Below, piece after piece: positions 1-5,621 of a stretch of 5,621 nt of DNA. Numbering within the stretch: the stretch's first letter is position 1; every line of letters begins with the position of its first letter. The DNA is from an uncultured Nitrososphaerota archaeon (lineage in GTDB: Bacteria; Bacillota; Clostridia; Oscillospirales; Ruminococcaceae), in the NCBI GenBank assembly GCA_934869045.1, contig CAKXAF010000178.1, positions 1 through 5,621 on the forward strand, given 5' to 3'. A model generated the notes under the pieces. That model had not been told where the DNA came from, made no database searches, and worked only from the letters and a program-made list of their open reading frames with translations. The position numbers were made by a program, and so were the translations under genes.

Positions 1-17
1 AGGCTGGAAAAGTCCGC

Positions 18-54
18 TGGATGGTATTTTCCGGTTTTTTGCCCATACTATCCA
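18..54. promoter_or_regulatory. Imperfect inverted repeat in the leader of the binding-protein gene
   Basis: TGGATGGTAT at 18-27 pairs with ATACTATCCA at 45-54, giving ten pairs with one G-U wobble (23 with 49) around a 17-base centre that contains a T6 run. It lies 10 bases upstream of the ribosome binding site. It could be an operator dyad or a leader RNA hairpin. It is not a normal terminator, because the T-run is in the loop and not after the stem. No convincing promoter was found beside it, and all three forward frames are open at the left edge, so this stretch could also be the tail of an upstream gene. The pairing is seen; the regulatory role is inferred. Confidence 0.3.
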
Positions 55-64
55 TACCTGATAT

Positions 65-71
65 AAGGAGG
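65..71 (+). promoter_or_regulatory. Ribosome binding site that sets the binding-protein start
   Basis: AAGGAGG lies 8 bases before the ATG at 80. An in-frame TTG at 77 is one codon upstream but is only 5 bases away, so the ATG is the better start. Confidence 0.85.
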
Positions 72-79
72 CACTTTTG

Positions 80-1924
80 ATGAAAAAGATTGTATCGCTC
101 TTTCTTGCCGTGGCAGCGGCGTTTTGCATGACCGGATGCCGGAATTCGGAATCGGGGAATTCCTCCGGCTCTTCCTCACAACCCAGCGGCACATCCAATC
201 AGCTCATCGTCGGCTCTGTCAGCGATCTAAACGCGGATATGATGGACGGATGGACCAATGCCGGGCAGAACAAGTCTATCAAGGCGCTGATCAACGGCTA
301 TGAAACCGTGTCCTATACCAAAGAAGGAATGTTTATCGTCAATAAAACAGCCGTCCGAAATCTGGAAACCGCCGAAAATGCTGACGGTACCAAAACCTTC
401 ACCGTATCGATCCGAGAAGGCCTGACTTTCAACGACGGATCCGCCATAACGGCTTCAGATTACGTGTTCAACATCCTGCTCTATTCCTCTCCGGAGTTCG
501 GCGCTTTGGAAGGGGACAACTTTTTCGGCATCGACTATGTGGGCTTCGAAGGGTTCCACTCCGGTGAGACCCGGACTTTTTCCGGCATCCGCCTGCTGGA
601 CGAGTACACCTTTTCCATCACGGTGAAAGCAGAAAACTTTCCGTATTATTATGAGCTGAACTATGCCGGCGTAACTCCTCTGCCCATGGCGGTCATTGCC
701 CCTGGCGTGACTCTCTCCGACAATGGAGACGGCGCGTTCCTCAGCGAAGAATTTAATGCAGAGCTCCTGCAAAAAACAATCTTAGACGCGGAAACTGGAT
801 ACCGCTACCGTCCGTCCGTAAGCTCCGGCCCCTACCGCCTGGAGAGCTACAACGCCTCCACCAAACAGGCGGTGCTGACCTTGAATCCCCATTTCCAGGG
901 AAATTATGACGGGCAGAAACCCGCTATACAAAAGCTAATCCTGAAGTCTGTCACCGACGCGACCATGATCGATGAGCTCTCCGCCGGCTCTGTCGGCCTT
1001 CTTACGCAGATTTCCGGCACGACCATCGACCGCGGCCTGGATCTGGCAGAGGAGGGGAAGGTAGACTACGCCGCCTATCTGCGGGCTGGGTATGGACGTA
1101 TTGCCTTCGCCGCCAACCACGGTCCGACCCAGTTTGCCGCCGTGCGCCAGGCCATCGCCTACTGCCTGGACCGGGACGAGTTTGCCCGCCAGTATTCCGG
1201 CGGACACGCCAAGGTCGTGGACGGCTACTATGGCTTATCCCAGCGGGAATACCGGGACAACAGGGAGGCACTGGAATCCGAACTGATCCACTACACCTAT
1301 AATTTGGAGAAAGCCCGGGAGATCCTGGTTGCAGACGGCTGGACGAAAAATGCTTCCGGCGGCGCATTTCAGGAGGGAACAGACCCGCTCCGCTACAAAG
1401 AGGTGGACGGAAACCTGATGCCGCTGATCATTCGTTGGGCCAATACCGCTAACAATCCAGTTTCTGACCTCATCAATACCATGCTTCCCTCGGAGATGAA
1501 AAAAATCGGCATGGAACTCCAACCCACCACGATGGAGCTTGGTAAGCTCCTAAATGAACTTCAGCAGACAGAGGGGCAGAATTATCATATGTTCAACCTC
1601 GGAACCGGTTTTGGCAGCATCTCCGCTGTATGGTATTACTATAACCCGGATCTAGATACCTTCGGCGGCGGCTACAACTCCAACTTCATTGCCGATGAAG
1701 GGCTCTACCGTTTGGCAGCCGATATGAAGGCTACAGAGCCGGGGGATACCGCGTCCTGGGATACCAAGTGGCTGGAATTTCAGAAACGCTGGAACGAACT
1801 GCTCCCGGACATTCCTCTTTACTCCGATGACTACCACGATTTCTTCACCACCCGCCTGAAAAATTATCAGCCTGATGGCCTCTGGCCCTGGGAGAACGCT
1901 ATTTTGTATGCGGAACTGCAGTGA
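80..1924 (+). CDS. ABC transporter substrate-binding lipoprotein, peptide/nickel family (SBP_bac_5, DppA/OppA type)
   Basis: This is a 614-residue extracellular solute receptor that should capture a peptide or similar ligand and deliver it to the permease pair encoded downstream. The N-terminus is a lipoprotein signal: a short basic start (MKK), a hydrophobic core, and a lipobox ending in MTGC with Cys20 as the probable lipid-modified residue. A Ser/Gly/Asn-rich linker follows (about 21-40). Family hallmarks are the IREGLTFNDGSAITASDYVF block (111-130), SSGPYRL (248-254), the helix FAAVRQAIAYCLDRDEFARQ (352-371) and YNLEKAREILVADGW (407-421). The end has the usual late motif ELLPDIPLY (573-581). 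The protein is somewhat longer than many family members (often about 500-550). Ligand specificity cannot be read from the sequence: peptide is the default, but nickel, heme, sugar or opine binders share this fold. A probable terminator directly follows the gene, consistent with higher expression than the membrane subunits. Confidence 0.93.
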   Translation: MKKIVSLFLAVAAAFCMTGCRNSESGNSSGSSSQPSGTSNQLIVGSVSDLNADMMDGWTNAGQNKSIKALINGYETVSYTKEGMFIVNKTAVRNLETAENADGTKTFTVSIREGLTFNDGSAITASDYVFNILLYSSPEFGALEGDNFFGIDYVGFEGFHSGETRTFSGIRLLDEYTFSITVKAENFPYYYELNYAGVTPLPMAVIAPGVTLSDNGDGAFLSEEFNAELLQKTILDAETGYRYRPSVSSGPYRLESYNASTKQAVLTLNPHFQGNYDGQKPAIQKLILKSVTDATMIDELSAGSVGLLTQISGTTIDRGLDLAEEGKVDYAAYLRAGYGRIAFAANHGPTQFAAVRQAIAYCLDRDEFARQYSGGHAKVVDGYYGLSQREYRDNREALESELIHYTYNLEKAREILVADGWTKNASGGAFQEGTDPLRYKEVDGNLMPLIIRWANTANNPVSDLINTMLPSEMKKIGMELQPTTMELGKLLNELQQTEGQNYHMFNLGTGFGSISAVWYYYNPDLDTFGGGYNSNFIADEGLYRLAADMKATEPGDTASWDTKWLEFQKRWNELLPDIPLYSDDYHDFFTTRLKNYQPDGLWPWENAILYAELQ

Positions 1925-1939
1925 CGCTTCAGCCGTCCA

Positions 1940-1980
1940 GTGCTGCCGGACCGGGCCTGCCCGCCGGCGGCACATTTTTT
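1940..1980 (+). terminator. Probable intrinsic terminator/attenuator between the binding-protein and permease genes
   Basis: GTGCTGCCGG (1940-1949) pairs with CCGGCGGCAC (1964-1973) over ten pairs with one G-U wobble. Inside it CGGG (1952-1955) pairs with CCCG (1960-1963) around a four-base loop, extending the hairpin. One base later comes T6 at 1975-1980. The hairpin starts 15 bases after the stop codon. Since the transporter genes continue on the same strand, it most likely acts as a partial terminator that lowers permease and ATPase mRNA relative to binding-protein mRNA. I saw no clear second promoter in 1981-2061. Confidence 0.8.
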
Positions 1981-2050
1981 GCTTTCCAGAGGGTGAAGGC
2001 GAATTTTTCGGACCGTCCGGGGTACAGTATTCCTATCCCGTTTTGAAAGC

Positions 2051-2055
2051 GAGGG
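2051..2055 (+). promoter_or_regulatory. Ribosome binding site of the DppB-type permease gene
   Basis: GAGGG lies 6 bases before the ATG at 2062. It is weaker than the sites of the neighbouring genes but well spaced. Confidence 0.65.
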
Positions 2056-2061
2056 AACTCT

Positions 2062-3045
2062 ATGGTGCGCTACCTGTTAAGGCGTTTGCTTTACATCGTT
2101 TTTGTCTTTTTGATCGTATCCATTCTCCTGTTTGGAATCTATAAGCTCATGCCCGGCGATCCCGCACGTATGATGCTGGACAGCACCATTGCCAATACAG
2201 ACCCGGTCCGATACCAGGCGATGTATGAGGCGGCACGGGAGCGTCTCGGTCTCAATGACCCGATCCCTATCCAGTACGTCAAATGGATCGGCAATATGCT
2301 CACCGGCAACTTCGGCTATTCCATGACCTATCGGATGGATGTCATCGACATGGTGGCAGCGCCTATGAAAAACACGGTGCTTTTGAACCTTGCCTCCCTG
2401 GCATTGGTCTTCTGCATCACCATCCCCCTGGGAATCGCAACGGCCGTCCGGAAGAACAGTGCCTTCGACAACGCCGTCCAGGTCGGCACCATTGTAGGAT
2501 ACAGCCTTCCCAGCTTCATCATCGCCCTGACCCTTATCTTTCTGCTGGCGGTAAAGCTGCCGCTTTTTCCAATCAGCGGGGTCAGCACAGCGGGCTTTGA
2601 GGGAAACGCCTTTGAAAAGGCCCTGGACGTTTTGTATCATATGTGCCTGCCTCTGCTGGTGCTGGTGCTCAGCTCCATTGGCGGGCTGACCCGATATGTC
2701 CGCGCCGCTATGATCGACGCTCTCCGGATGGATTACATCCGCACAGCTCGCGCCAAGGGCCTGAGGGAAAAGGTTGTTATCTATTCCCATGCGTTCCGAA
2801 ACGCTCTGATTCCCATTGTCACCATTATCACCGGATGGTTTGTCGGCGTGTTCGGCGGTTCCGTAGTTATAGAGACCATTTTTATGCGGAATGGCATCGG
2901 CAAGGTTTTGATCGATGCCCTGCGCCAGCAGGATTTCCCTGTAGTACTGGCCATGCAGATGTTCTACGTGGTGCTGACCCTGGCCGGAAATCTGCTGATG
3001 GATCTGGGCTACTGTCTGGTAGATCCCCGCGTAAAAGTGGATTGA
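2062..3045 (+). CDS. dppB: ABC transporter permease, DppB/OppB type
   Basis: This 327-residue inner subunit is one of the two membrane proteins that form the import channel, and its length is normal for the family. The N-terminal membrane segment (about 9-27) is followed by the typical MPGDPA motif (30-35) and the external segment with LGLNDPIPIQY (62-72) and GNFGYSM (82-88). Further membrane segments lie near 104-129, 140-165, 193-209, 244-266 and 295-316. The cytoplasmic EAA-type loop that contacts the ATPase is clear: DYIRTARAKGL (224-234) followed by HAFRNALIPIVT (243-254). The end, DLGYCLVDPRVKVD (314-327), is the usual family terminus. No insert is present here, unlike in its partner permease. 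The stop overlaps the next gene's AGGAGG, and the gap to that gene is 8 bases. The symbol is given at family level; Opp, Nik or Gsi systems are equally possible. Confidence 0.95.
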   Translation: MVRYLLRRLLYIVFVFLIVSILLFGIYKLMPGDPARMMLDSTIANTDPVRYQAMYEAARERLGLNDPIPIQYVKWIGNMLTGNFGYSMTYRMDVIDMVAAPMKNTVLLNLASLALVFCITIPLGIATAVRKNSAFDNAVQVGTIVGYSLPSFIIALTLIFLLAVKLPLFPISGVSTAGFEGNAFEKALDVLYHMCLPLLVLVLSSIGGLTRYVRAAMIDALRMDYIRTARAKGLREKVVIYSHAFRNALIPIVTIITGWFVGVFGGSVVIETIFMRNGIGKVLIDALRQQDFPVVLAMQMFYVVLTLAGNLLMDLGYCLVDPRVKVD

Positions 3046-3050
3046 GGAGG
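3045..3050 (+). promoter_or_regulatory. Ribosome binding site of the propeller-bearing permease, overlapping the dppB stop
   Basis: AGGAGG starts at the last base of the TGA stop. Two ATG codons follow in frame, at 3054 (3 bases away) and 3057 (6 bases away). Spacing favours 3057, which would remove only one Met. I report 3054 by the first-ATG convention. Confidence 0.8.
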
Positions 3051-3053
3051 GAC

Positions 3054-4856
3054 ATGATGAAGCGGAAAAAACGACCGGACACCCGATTCCGAATCCTGAG
3101 AAAGACCCTTTTCGGTTCCAATGCGGCGTCCCCCATCGAGGAGGAGGCTGTTCAAAGCCCTCTGCGCACCATTCTTCGCAATTTCCGGGAAAACGGGGTG
3201 GCAATGACAGGCCTTATTACTTTTTTACTGATCTTTCTGGCCTGCTTTCTTCTCCCTCTCTTTTTTCCGCTGGACAAGACTTATCAGGATGTCACCCAGC
3301 AGAATGTGGCTCCTGGCTTCGGGTTGATGACGCTTCCTTCCGGAATGAAAAGTGGTGTCCGGCAAATCTCGGTTGGCTCCACTTTTTCTGTAGGAATCAA
3401 TGAGAAGGGAGAGGTACTCGTTTGGGGCAAAGCCTCGGACCGGCTAAAGGACATCCCTGAAAACATGGGAAACGTCGTCCAGGTTTCTGCTGGTTTGGAC
3501 CACATTCTCGCCCTCAACGATCAAGGGCAACTTTTCACCTGGGGAAACAACCGCTTTTCCTTGGGCAGCATCCCCCCGGAGCTAACAGGCCGGATGGATA
3601 TCCGGCAAATTCTTGCCGGGCACCAGATCTCGATGGTTCTGACCGGCGACGGCCGCTTGACCTACTGGGGGAATGAAAACCTGATCAGCCTGCGTGTGCA
3701 AGAGGTCCAGGGCCAGGTGGAAAAGGTGATCCTGAATACCACCACCGGTCTGGTTCTTCTCCGGAATGGCCGGATTGCAGCGCTGACCACAAAATCCACA
3801 CCCTTTTCCGCAATCCCTGAGGAGCTTCAAGGCCGCGCCGTGGACCTGGCCGCGACGGACAAGGCGGCGGCAGCGGTTACCAGCAGCGGCCAGGTTTTTG
3901 TGTGGGGAAGCGGGGACTACGGAATCCTGGAGGTTCCCGCAGGACTCCAGGGAAATGCGGTCTCCATTGAGGCTGGACGTGCTCATTTCTCAGCCCTGAC
4001 GTCGGATGGAAGTGCCATCTCCTGGGGCAGCGGCAACTTTCATCAAACCGATGTCCCCTCCTCCTTGGGGAGAACGTCTGTTACAGCTCTTTACGCTGGC
4101 TCCTATCAGAATTATGCTGTAGAATCCTCCGGCAAGGTCACGTCTTGGGGCCTGCGCGGCTACCTGATGGGCACGGACGGATATGGACGCGACGTATTCG
4201 TGCGCCTGATTTCCGGCGGACGGCTCACCATGACTATCGGCGCCATCGCCGTCATCCTTTCTACTCTCATCGGCATCACTGTCGGCGGCCTTTCCGGCTA
4301 TTACGGCGGTAAGGTGGACATGATTCTCATGCGGTTTGCCGAAATCGTCGGGTCGATTCCATTTCTGCCCCTGGCCATTATTCTCTCTGCCATTGTCGGA
4401 AACCGGGTTTCCGAAATCGGACGGATTAGCATGATCATGGTAATTCTGGGTGTATTAAGCTGGCCAGGCCTGTCCCGTTTGGTCCGTGCACAGATTCTCT
4501 CCGAGCGCGAAAAAGAATTTGTCACAGCCGCCAAAGCCATCGGCGTACGGGAGATGGCCATTATTTTCAAGCACATCCTGCCTAACGTCATCACAGTCAT
4601 CATCGTAAACGCCACTTTGGACTTTGCCACCTGTCTGCTGACCGAATCGTCCCTTTCGTTTTTGGGCTTCGGCGTTATTGAACCTAGCCCCACCTGGGGC
4701 AATATGCTCACCGGTTCTCAGTCATCTACGGTCATCGGGACCTATTGGTGGCGGTGGGTCTTTCCGGCGCTGGCCCTGAGCCTCGCCACTATCAGCATCA
4801 ATCTGATCGGCGACGGCCTGCGGGACGCCATTGATCCAAAATCCAACGAACGTTAG
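3054..4856 (+). CDS. dppC: ABC transporter permease, DppC/OppC type, with an inserted RCC1/BLIP-II-like beta-propeller
   Basis: This is the second channel-forming permease, 600 residues against the family's usual 280-320. A Lys/Arg-rich cytoplasmic tail (1-50) precedes membrane segment 1 (about 52-72). The family's short external segment begins normally with FPLDKTYQDVTQQN (71-84), then about 270 residues of repeats intervene (about 91-368; see the separate entry). The family sequence resumes at LMGTDGYGRDVFVRLISGGR (371-390). Membrane segments follow near 391-415, 430-448, 459-475, 510-530 and 567-588. The ATPase-contacting loop is intact: EFVTAAKAIGV (488-498) and KHILPNVITVI (506-516). SSLSFLGFGV (532-541), PTWGNML (546-552) and the end NLIGDGLRDAIDP (583-595) are all family hallmarks. 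No frameshift or stop interrupts the frame across either junction, so the fusion looks genuine. Residues at the domain joins are approximate. The core transport role is well supported; the propeller's role is unknown. Confidence 0.95.
   Translation: MMKRKKRPDTRFRILRKTLFGSNAASPIEEEAVQSPLRTILRNFRENGVAMTGLITFLLIFLACFLLPLFFPLDKTYQDVTQQNVAPGFGLMTLPSGMKSGVRQISVGSTFSVGINEKGEVLVWGKASDRLKDIPENMGNVVQVSAGLDHILALNDQGQLFTWGNNRFSLGSIPPELTGRMDIRQILAGHQISMVLTGDGRLTYWGNENLISLRVQEVQGQVEKVILNTTTGLVLLRNGRIAALTTKSTPFSAIPEELQGRAVDLAATDKAAAAVTSSGQVFVWGSGDYGILEVPAGLQGNAVSIEAGRAHFSALTSDGSAISWGSGNFHQTDVPSSLGRTSVTALYAGSYQNYAVESSGKVTSWGLRGYLMGTDGYGRDVFVRLISGGRLTMTIGAIAVILSTLIGITVGGLSGYYGGKVDMILMRFAEIVGSIPFLPLAIILSAIVGNRVSEIGRISMIMVILGVLSWPGLSRLVRAQILSEREKEFVTAAKAIGVREMAIIFKHILPNVITVIIVNATLDFATCLLTESSLSFLGFGVIEPSPTWGNMLTGSQSSTVIGTYWWRWVFPALALSLATISINLIGDGLRDAIDPKSNER
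3324..4151 (+). repeat. Seven-unit RCC1/BLIP-II-like beta-propeller domain inside the permease
   Basis: This entry lies within the permease gene and covers its residues 91-366. Repeat units, in protein residues, are about 102-140, 141-181, 182-221, 222-261, 262-301, 302-341 and 342-366. The repeated Trp-Gly pair falls at 124, 163, 205, 284, 324 and 365 (spacing about 39-42); unit 4 has Leu-Thr (244-245) in its place. An Ala/Val-Gly pair starts at 107, 146, 188, 307 and 348. The tails have the form (I/V)-P-x-x-L/M-x-G, for example DIPENMG, SIPPELTG, AIPEELQG and EVPAGLQG. Unit 6 ends QTDVPSSL, very like the QTTVP/QTDVP tails I recall from BLIP-II. Classical RCC1 repeats are longer (about 50-60 residues), so the short BLIP-II-type form fits better. 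The permease topology puts the domain outside the membrane. The units are too divergent to be a recent DNA duplication. Binding target is unknown. Confidence 0.88.
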
Positions 4857-4860
4857 GAGG
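4855..4860 (+). promoter_or_regulatory. Ribosome binding site of the ATPase gene, overlapping the permease stop
   Basis: AGGAGG begins inside the TAG stop codon of the permease gene and lies 6 bases before the ATG at 4867. The arrangement suggests translational coupling of the two genes. Confidence 0.88.
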
Positions 4861-4866
4861 AAGCCT

Positions 4867-5621
4867 ATGGCGCTGTTGGAACTGCGCAACCTGCATACGT
4901 ATTTTCAAACAAAACGGGGAACCGTTAAGGCGGTGAACGGCGTCTCCTACACTGTAGAAGAAGGGCGGACTCTGGGGGTAGTCGGGGAAAGCGGCTCTGG
5001 AAAAAGCGTTTCTGCCATGAGTATCCTAAAGCTGCTGGACGGAAACGGGTTCATCGCTGAGGGGCAGGTGCTGTTCCGTGGCCGGGATCTGGCGGAATGT
5101 TCTCAGGAAGAGATGTACCATATCCGCGGAAACGAAATCTCGGTGATTTTCCAGGAGCCCATGACCAGCCTCAATCCAGTCTTCCAAGTCGGCCGTCAAA
5201 TCGGAGAGGTCTTTGAGGTCCATCAGAATCTGTCCAGAAGGGACTCCACCCAGAAAGCTGTGGAAATGCTGAAGGCCGTGCGGATTCCCAATCCGGAAAA
5301 TGTGGCCCGCCGCTATCCGCACCAGCTTTCCGGGGGAATGCGCCAGCGGGTTATGATTGCGATGGCGCTGGCCTGCCGCCCTCGCCTGCTCATTGCCGAT
5401 GAACCCACCACGGCATTGGATGTAACCATCCAGGCCCAGATTCTCCGCCTGATGAACGATTTGAAAGAGGAAAATGGGACCGCGATCCTCTTTATTACCC
5501 ATGACCTGGGCGTCATCTATGAGATGGCTGACGACGTAGCTGTGATGTACTGCGGGGTGGTTGTGGAGCTGGCGCCGGTAGCTGCAATCTTTCAAAAAGG
5601 CGGATACTCCCACCCCTATAC
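4867..5621 (+). CDS. dppD: ABC transporter ATP-binding protein, DppD/OppD type (partial, runs off the right edge)
   Basis: This is the cytoplasmic ATPase that powers the importer by binding the EAA loops of the two permeases. The frame stays open from the ATG to the window end, giving 251 codons of a protein that is usually 320-350 residues. All core elements are visible: Walker A GESGSGKS (40-47), Q-loop FQEPMTSLNP (95-104), signature LSGGMRQR (154-161), Walker B LLIAD with catalytic Glu179 (174-179), D-loop ALD (183-185) and switch His212 in THDLGVIYEMAD (211-222). The last residues, SHPY (248-251), open the oligopeptide-type C-terminal motif (HPYT) that separates this family from other ABC ATPases. 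No key residue is missing. A sister OppF/DppF ATPase gene probably follows outside the window. The gap to the upstream permease gene is 10 bases. Confidence 0.95.
   Translation, partial: MALLELRNLHTYFQTKRGTVKAVNGVSYTVEEGRTLGVVGESGSGKSVSAMSILKLLDGNGFIAEGQVLFRGRDLAECSQEEMYHIRGNEISVIFQEPMTSLNPVFQVGRQIGEVFEVHQNLSRRDSTQKAVEMLKAVRIPNPENVARRYPHQLSGGMRQRVMIAMALACRPRLLIADEPTTALDVTIQAQILRLMNDLKEENGTAILFITHDLGVIYEMADDVAVMYCGVVVELAPVAAIFQKGGYSHPY

Noticed and set aside
39..67. Promoter-like pair TTGCCC (39-44) and TATAAG (62-67), spacing 17
   Set aside because: The -10 box would overlap the AAGGAGG ribosome binding site, so the transcript would start after the RBS; incompatible with this gene's start.
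77..79. TTG as start of the binding protein
   Set aside because: The ATG at 80 is next in frame, has better RBS spacing (8 against 5 bases) and gives a standard MKK lipoprotein signal.
1..80. Possible tail of an upstream gene ending in a TGATG overlap (stop at 78-80, start at 80-82)
   Set aside because: The three forward frames are all open at the window edge and end at 61, 66 or 80. About 25 codons without a recognisable motif cannot support a gene call, though the overlap would fit translational coupling if upstream sequence showed a gene.
2643..3053. Upstream extension of the second permease frame by 137 codons
   Set aside because: It overlaps the end of the dppB gene out of frame, its translation is Arg/Pro/Ser-rich with no permease features, and a strong RBS with ATG codons stands at 3045-3059.
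2077..3204. Long open frame on the minus strand (375 codons) opposite the dppB gene
   Set aside because: It lies antisense to a gene with clear family motifs, and its translation is rich in His, Gln and Asp with no recognisable domain: a codon-bias shadow.
3324..4151. Insert as a recent DNA tandem repeat, an intein or a mobile element
   Set aside because: The units differ strongly at the base level, no intein splice-junction residues or terminal repeats are seen, and the base composition looks like that of the flanking permease sequence.
5026..5613. Open frame on the minus strand (195 codons) opposite the ATPase gene
   Set aside because: The plus strand here encodes every ABC ATPase motif in order, so the minus frame is a shadow.

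Overview
The window holds the start of one operon, all on the + strand, for a peptide/nickel-family (Opp/Dpp-type) ABC importer. In order it encodes a substrate-binding lipoprotein (80-1924), a DppB-type permease (2062-3045), a DppC-type permease (3054-4856) and the first 251 codons of a DppD/OppD-type ATPase (4867 to the window edge). The lipobox-anchored binding protein, strong AGGAGG-type ribosome binding sites and moderately GC-rich coding sequence suggest a Gram-positive host. A gut-type Clostridia/Oscillospiraceae bacterium is my guess, but nothing here fixes the taxon.

Layout: bases 1-79 are a short leader with a 10-bp imperfect dyad and the binding-protein RBS. Fifteen bases after the binding-protein stop lies a strong GC-rich hairpin with a T-run (1940-1980), a probable intrinsic terminator or attenuator. 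It would let the binding protein be made in excess over the membrane parts. The two permease genes and the ATPase gene then follow with gaps of only 8 and 10 bases, each RBS touching or overlapping the previous stop codon, so they are probably co-translated. A second ATPase gene (OppF/DppF type) is expected past the right edge but is not seen.

The unusual feature is in the DppC-type permease. It is 600 residues long where the family is usually about 300. Between its first membrane segment and the conserved LMGTDGYGRDVF segment lies an insert of about 270 residues made of about 40-residue repeats. The repeat pattern is roughly V-x-x-I-x-A-G-x-x-H-x-x-A-L-x-x-x-G-x-V-x-x-W-G, then a tail of the form (I/V)-P-x-x-L-x-G. 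This is the RCC1-like repeat in the short form known from BLIP-II, a secreted seven-bladed propeller that inhibits beta-lactamases. I count six repeats plus a seventh whose tail appears to be supplied by the start of the insert, i.e. a closed seven-bladed beta-propeller. By permease topology the propeller sits outside the cell, next to where the binding protein docks. The rest of the permease looks intact, so this reads as a working transporter with an extra external domain of unknown role.
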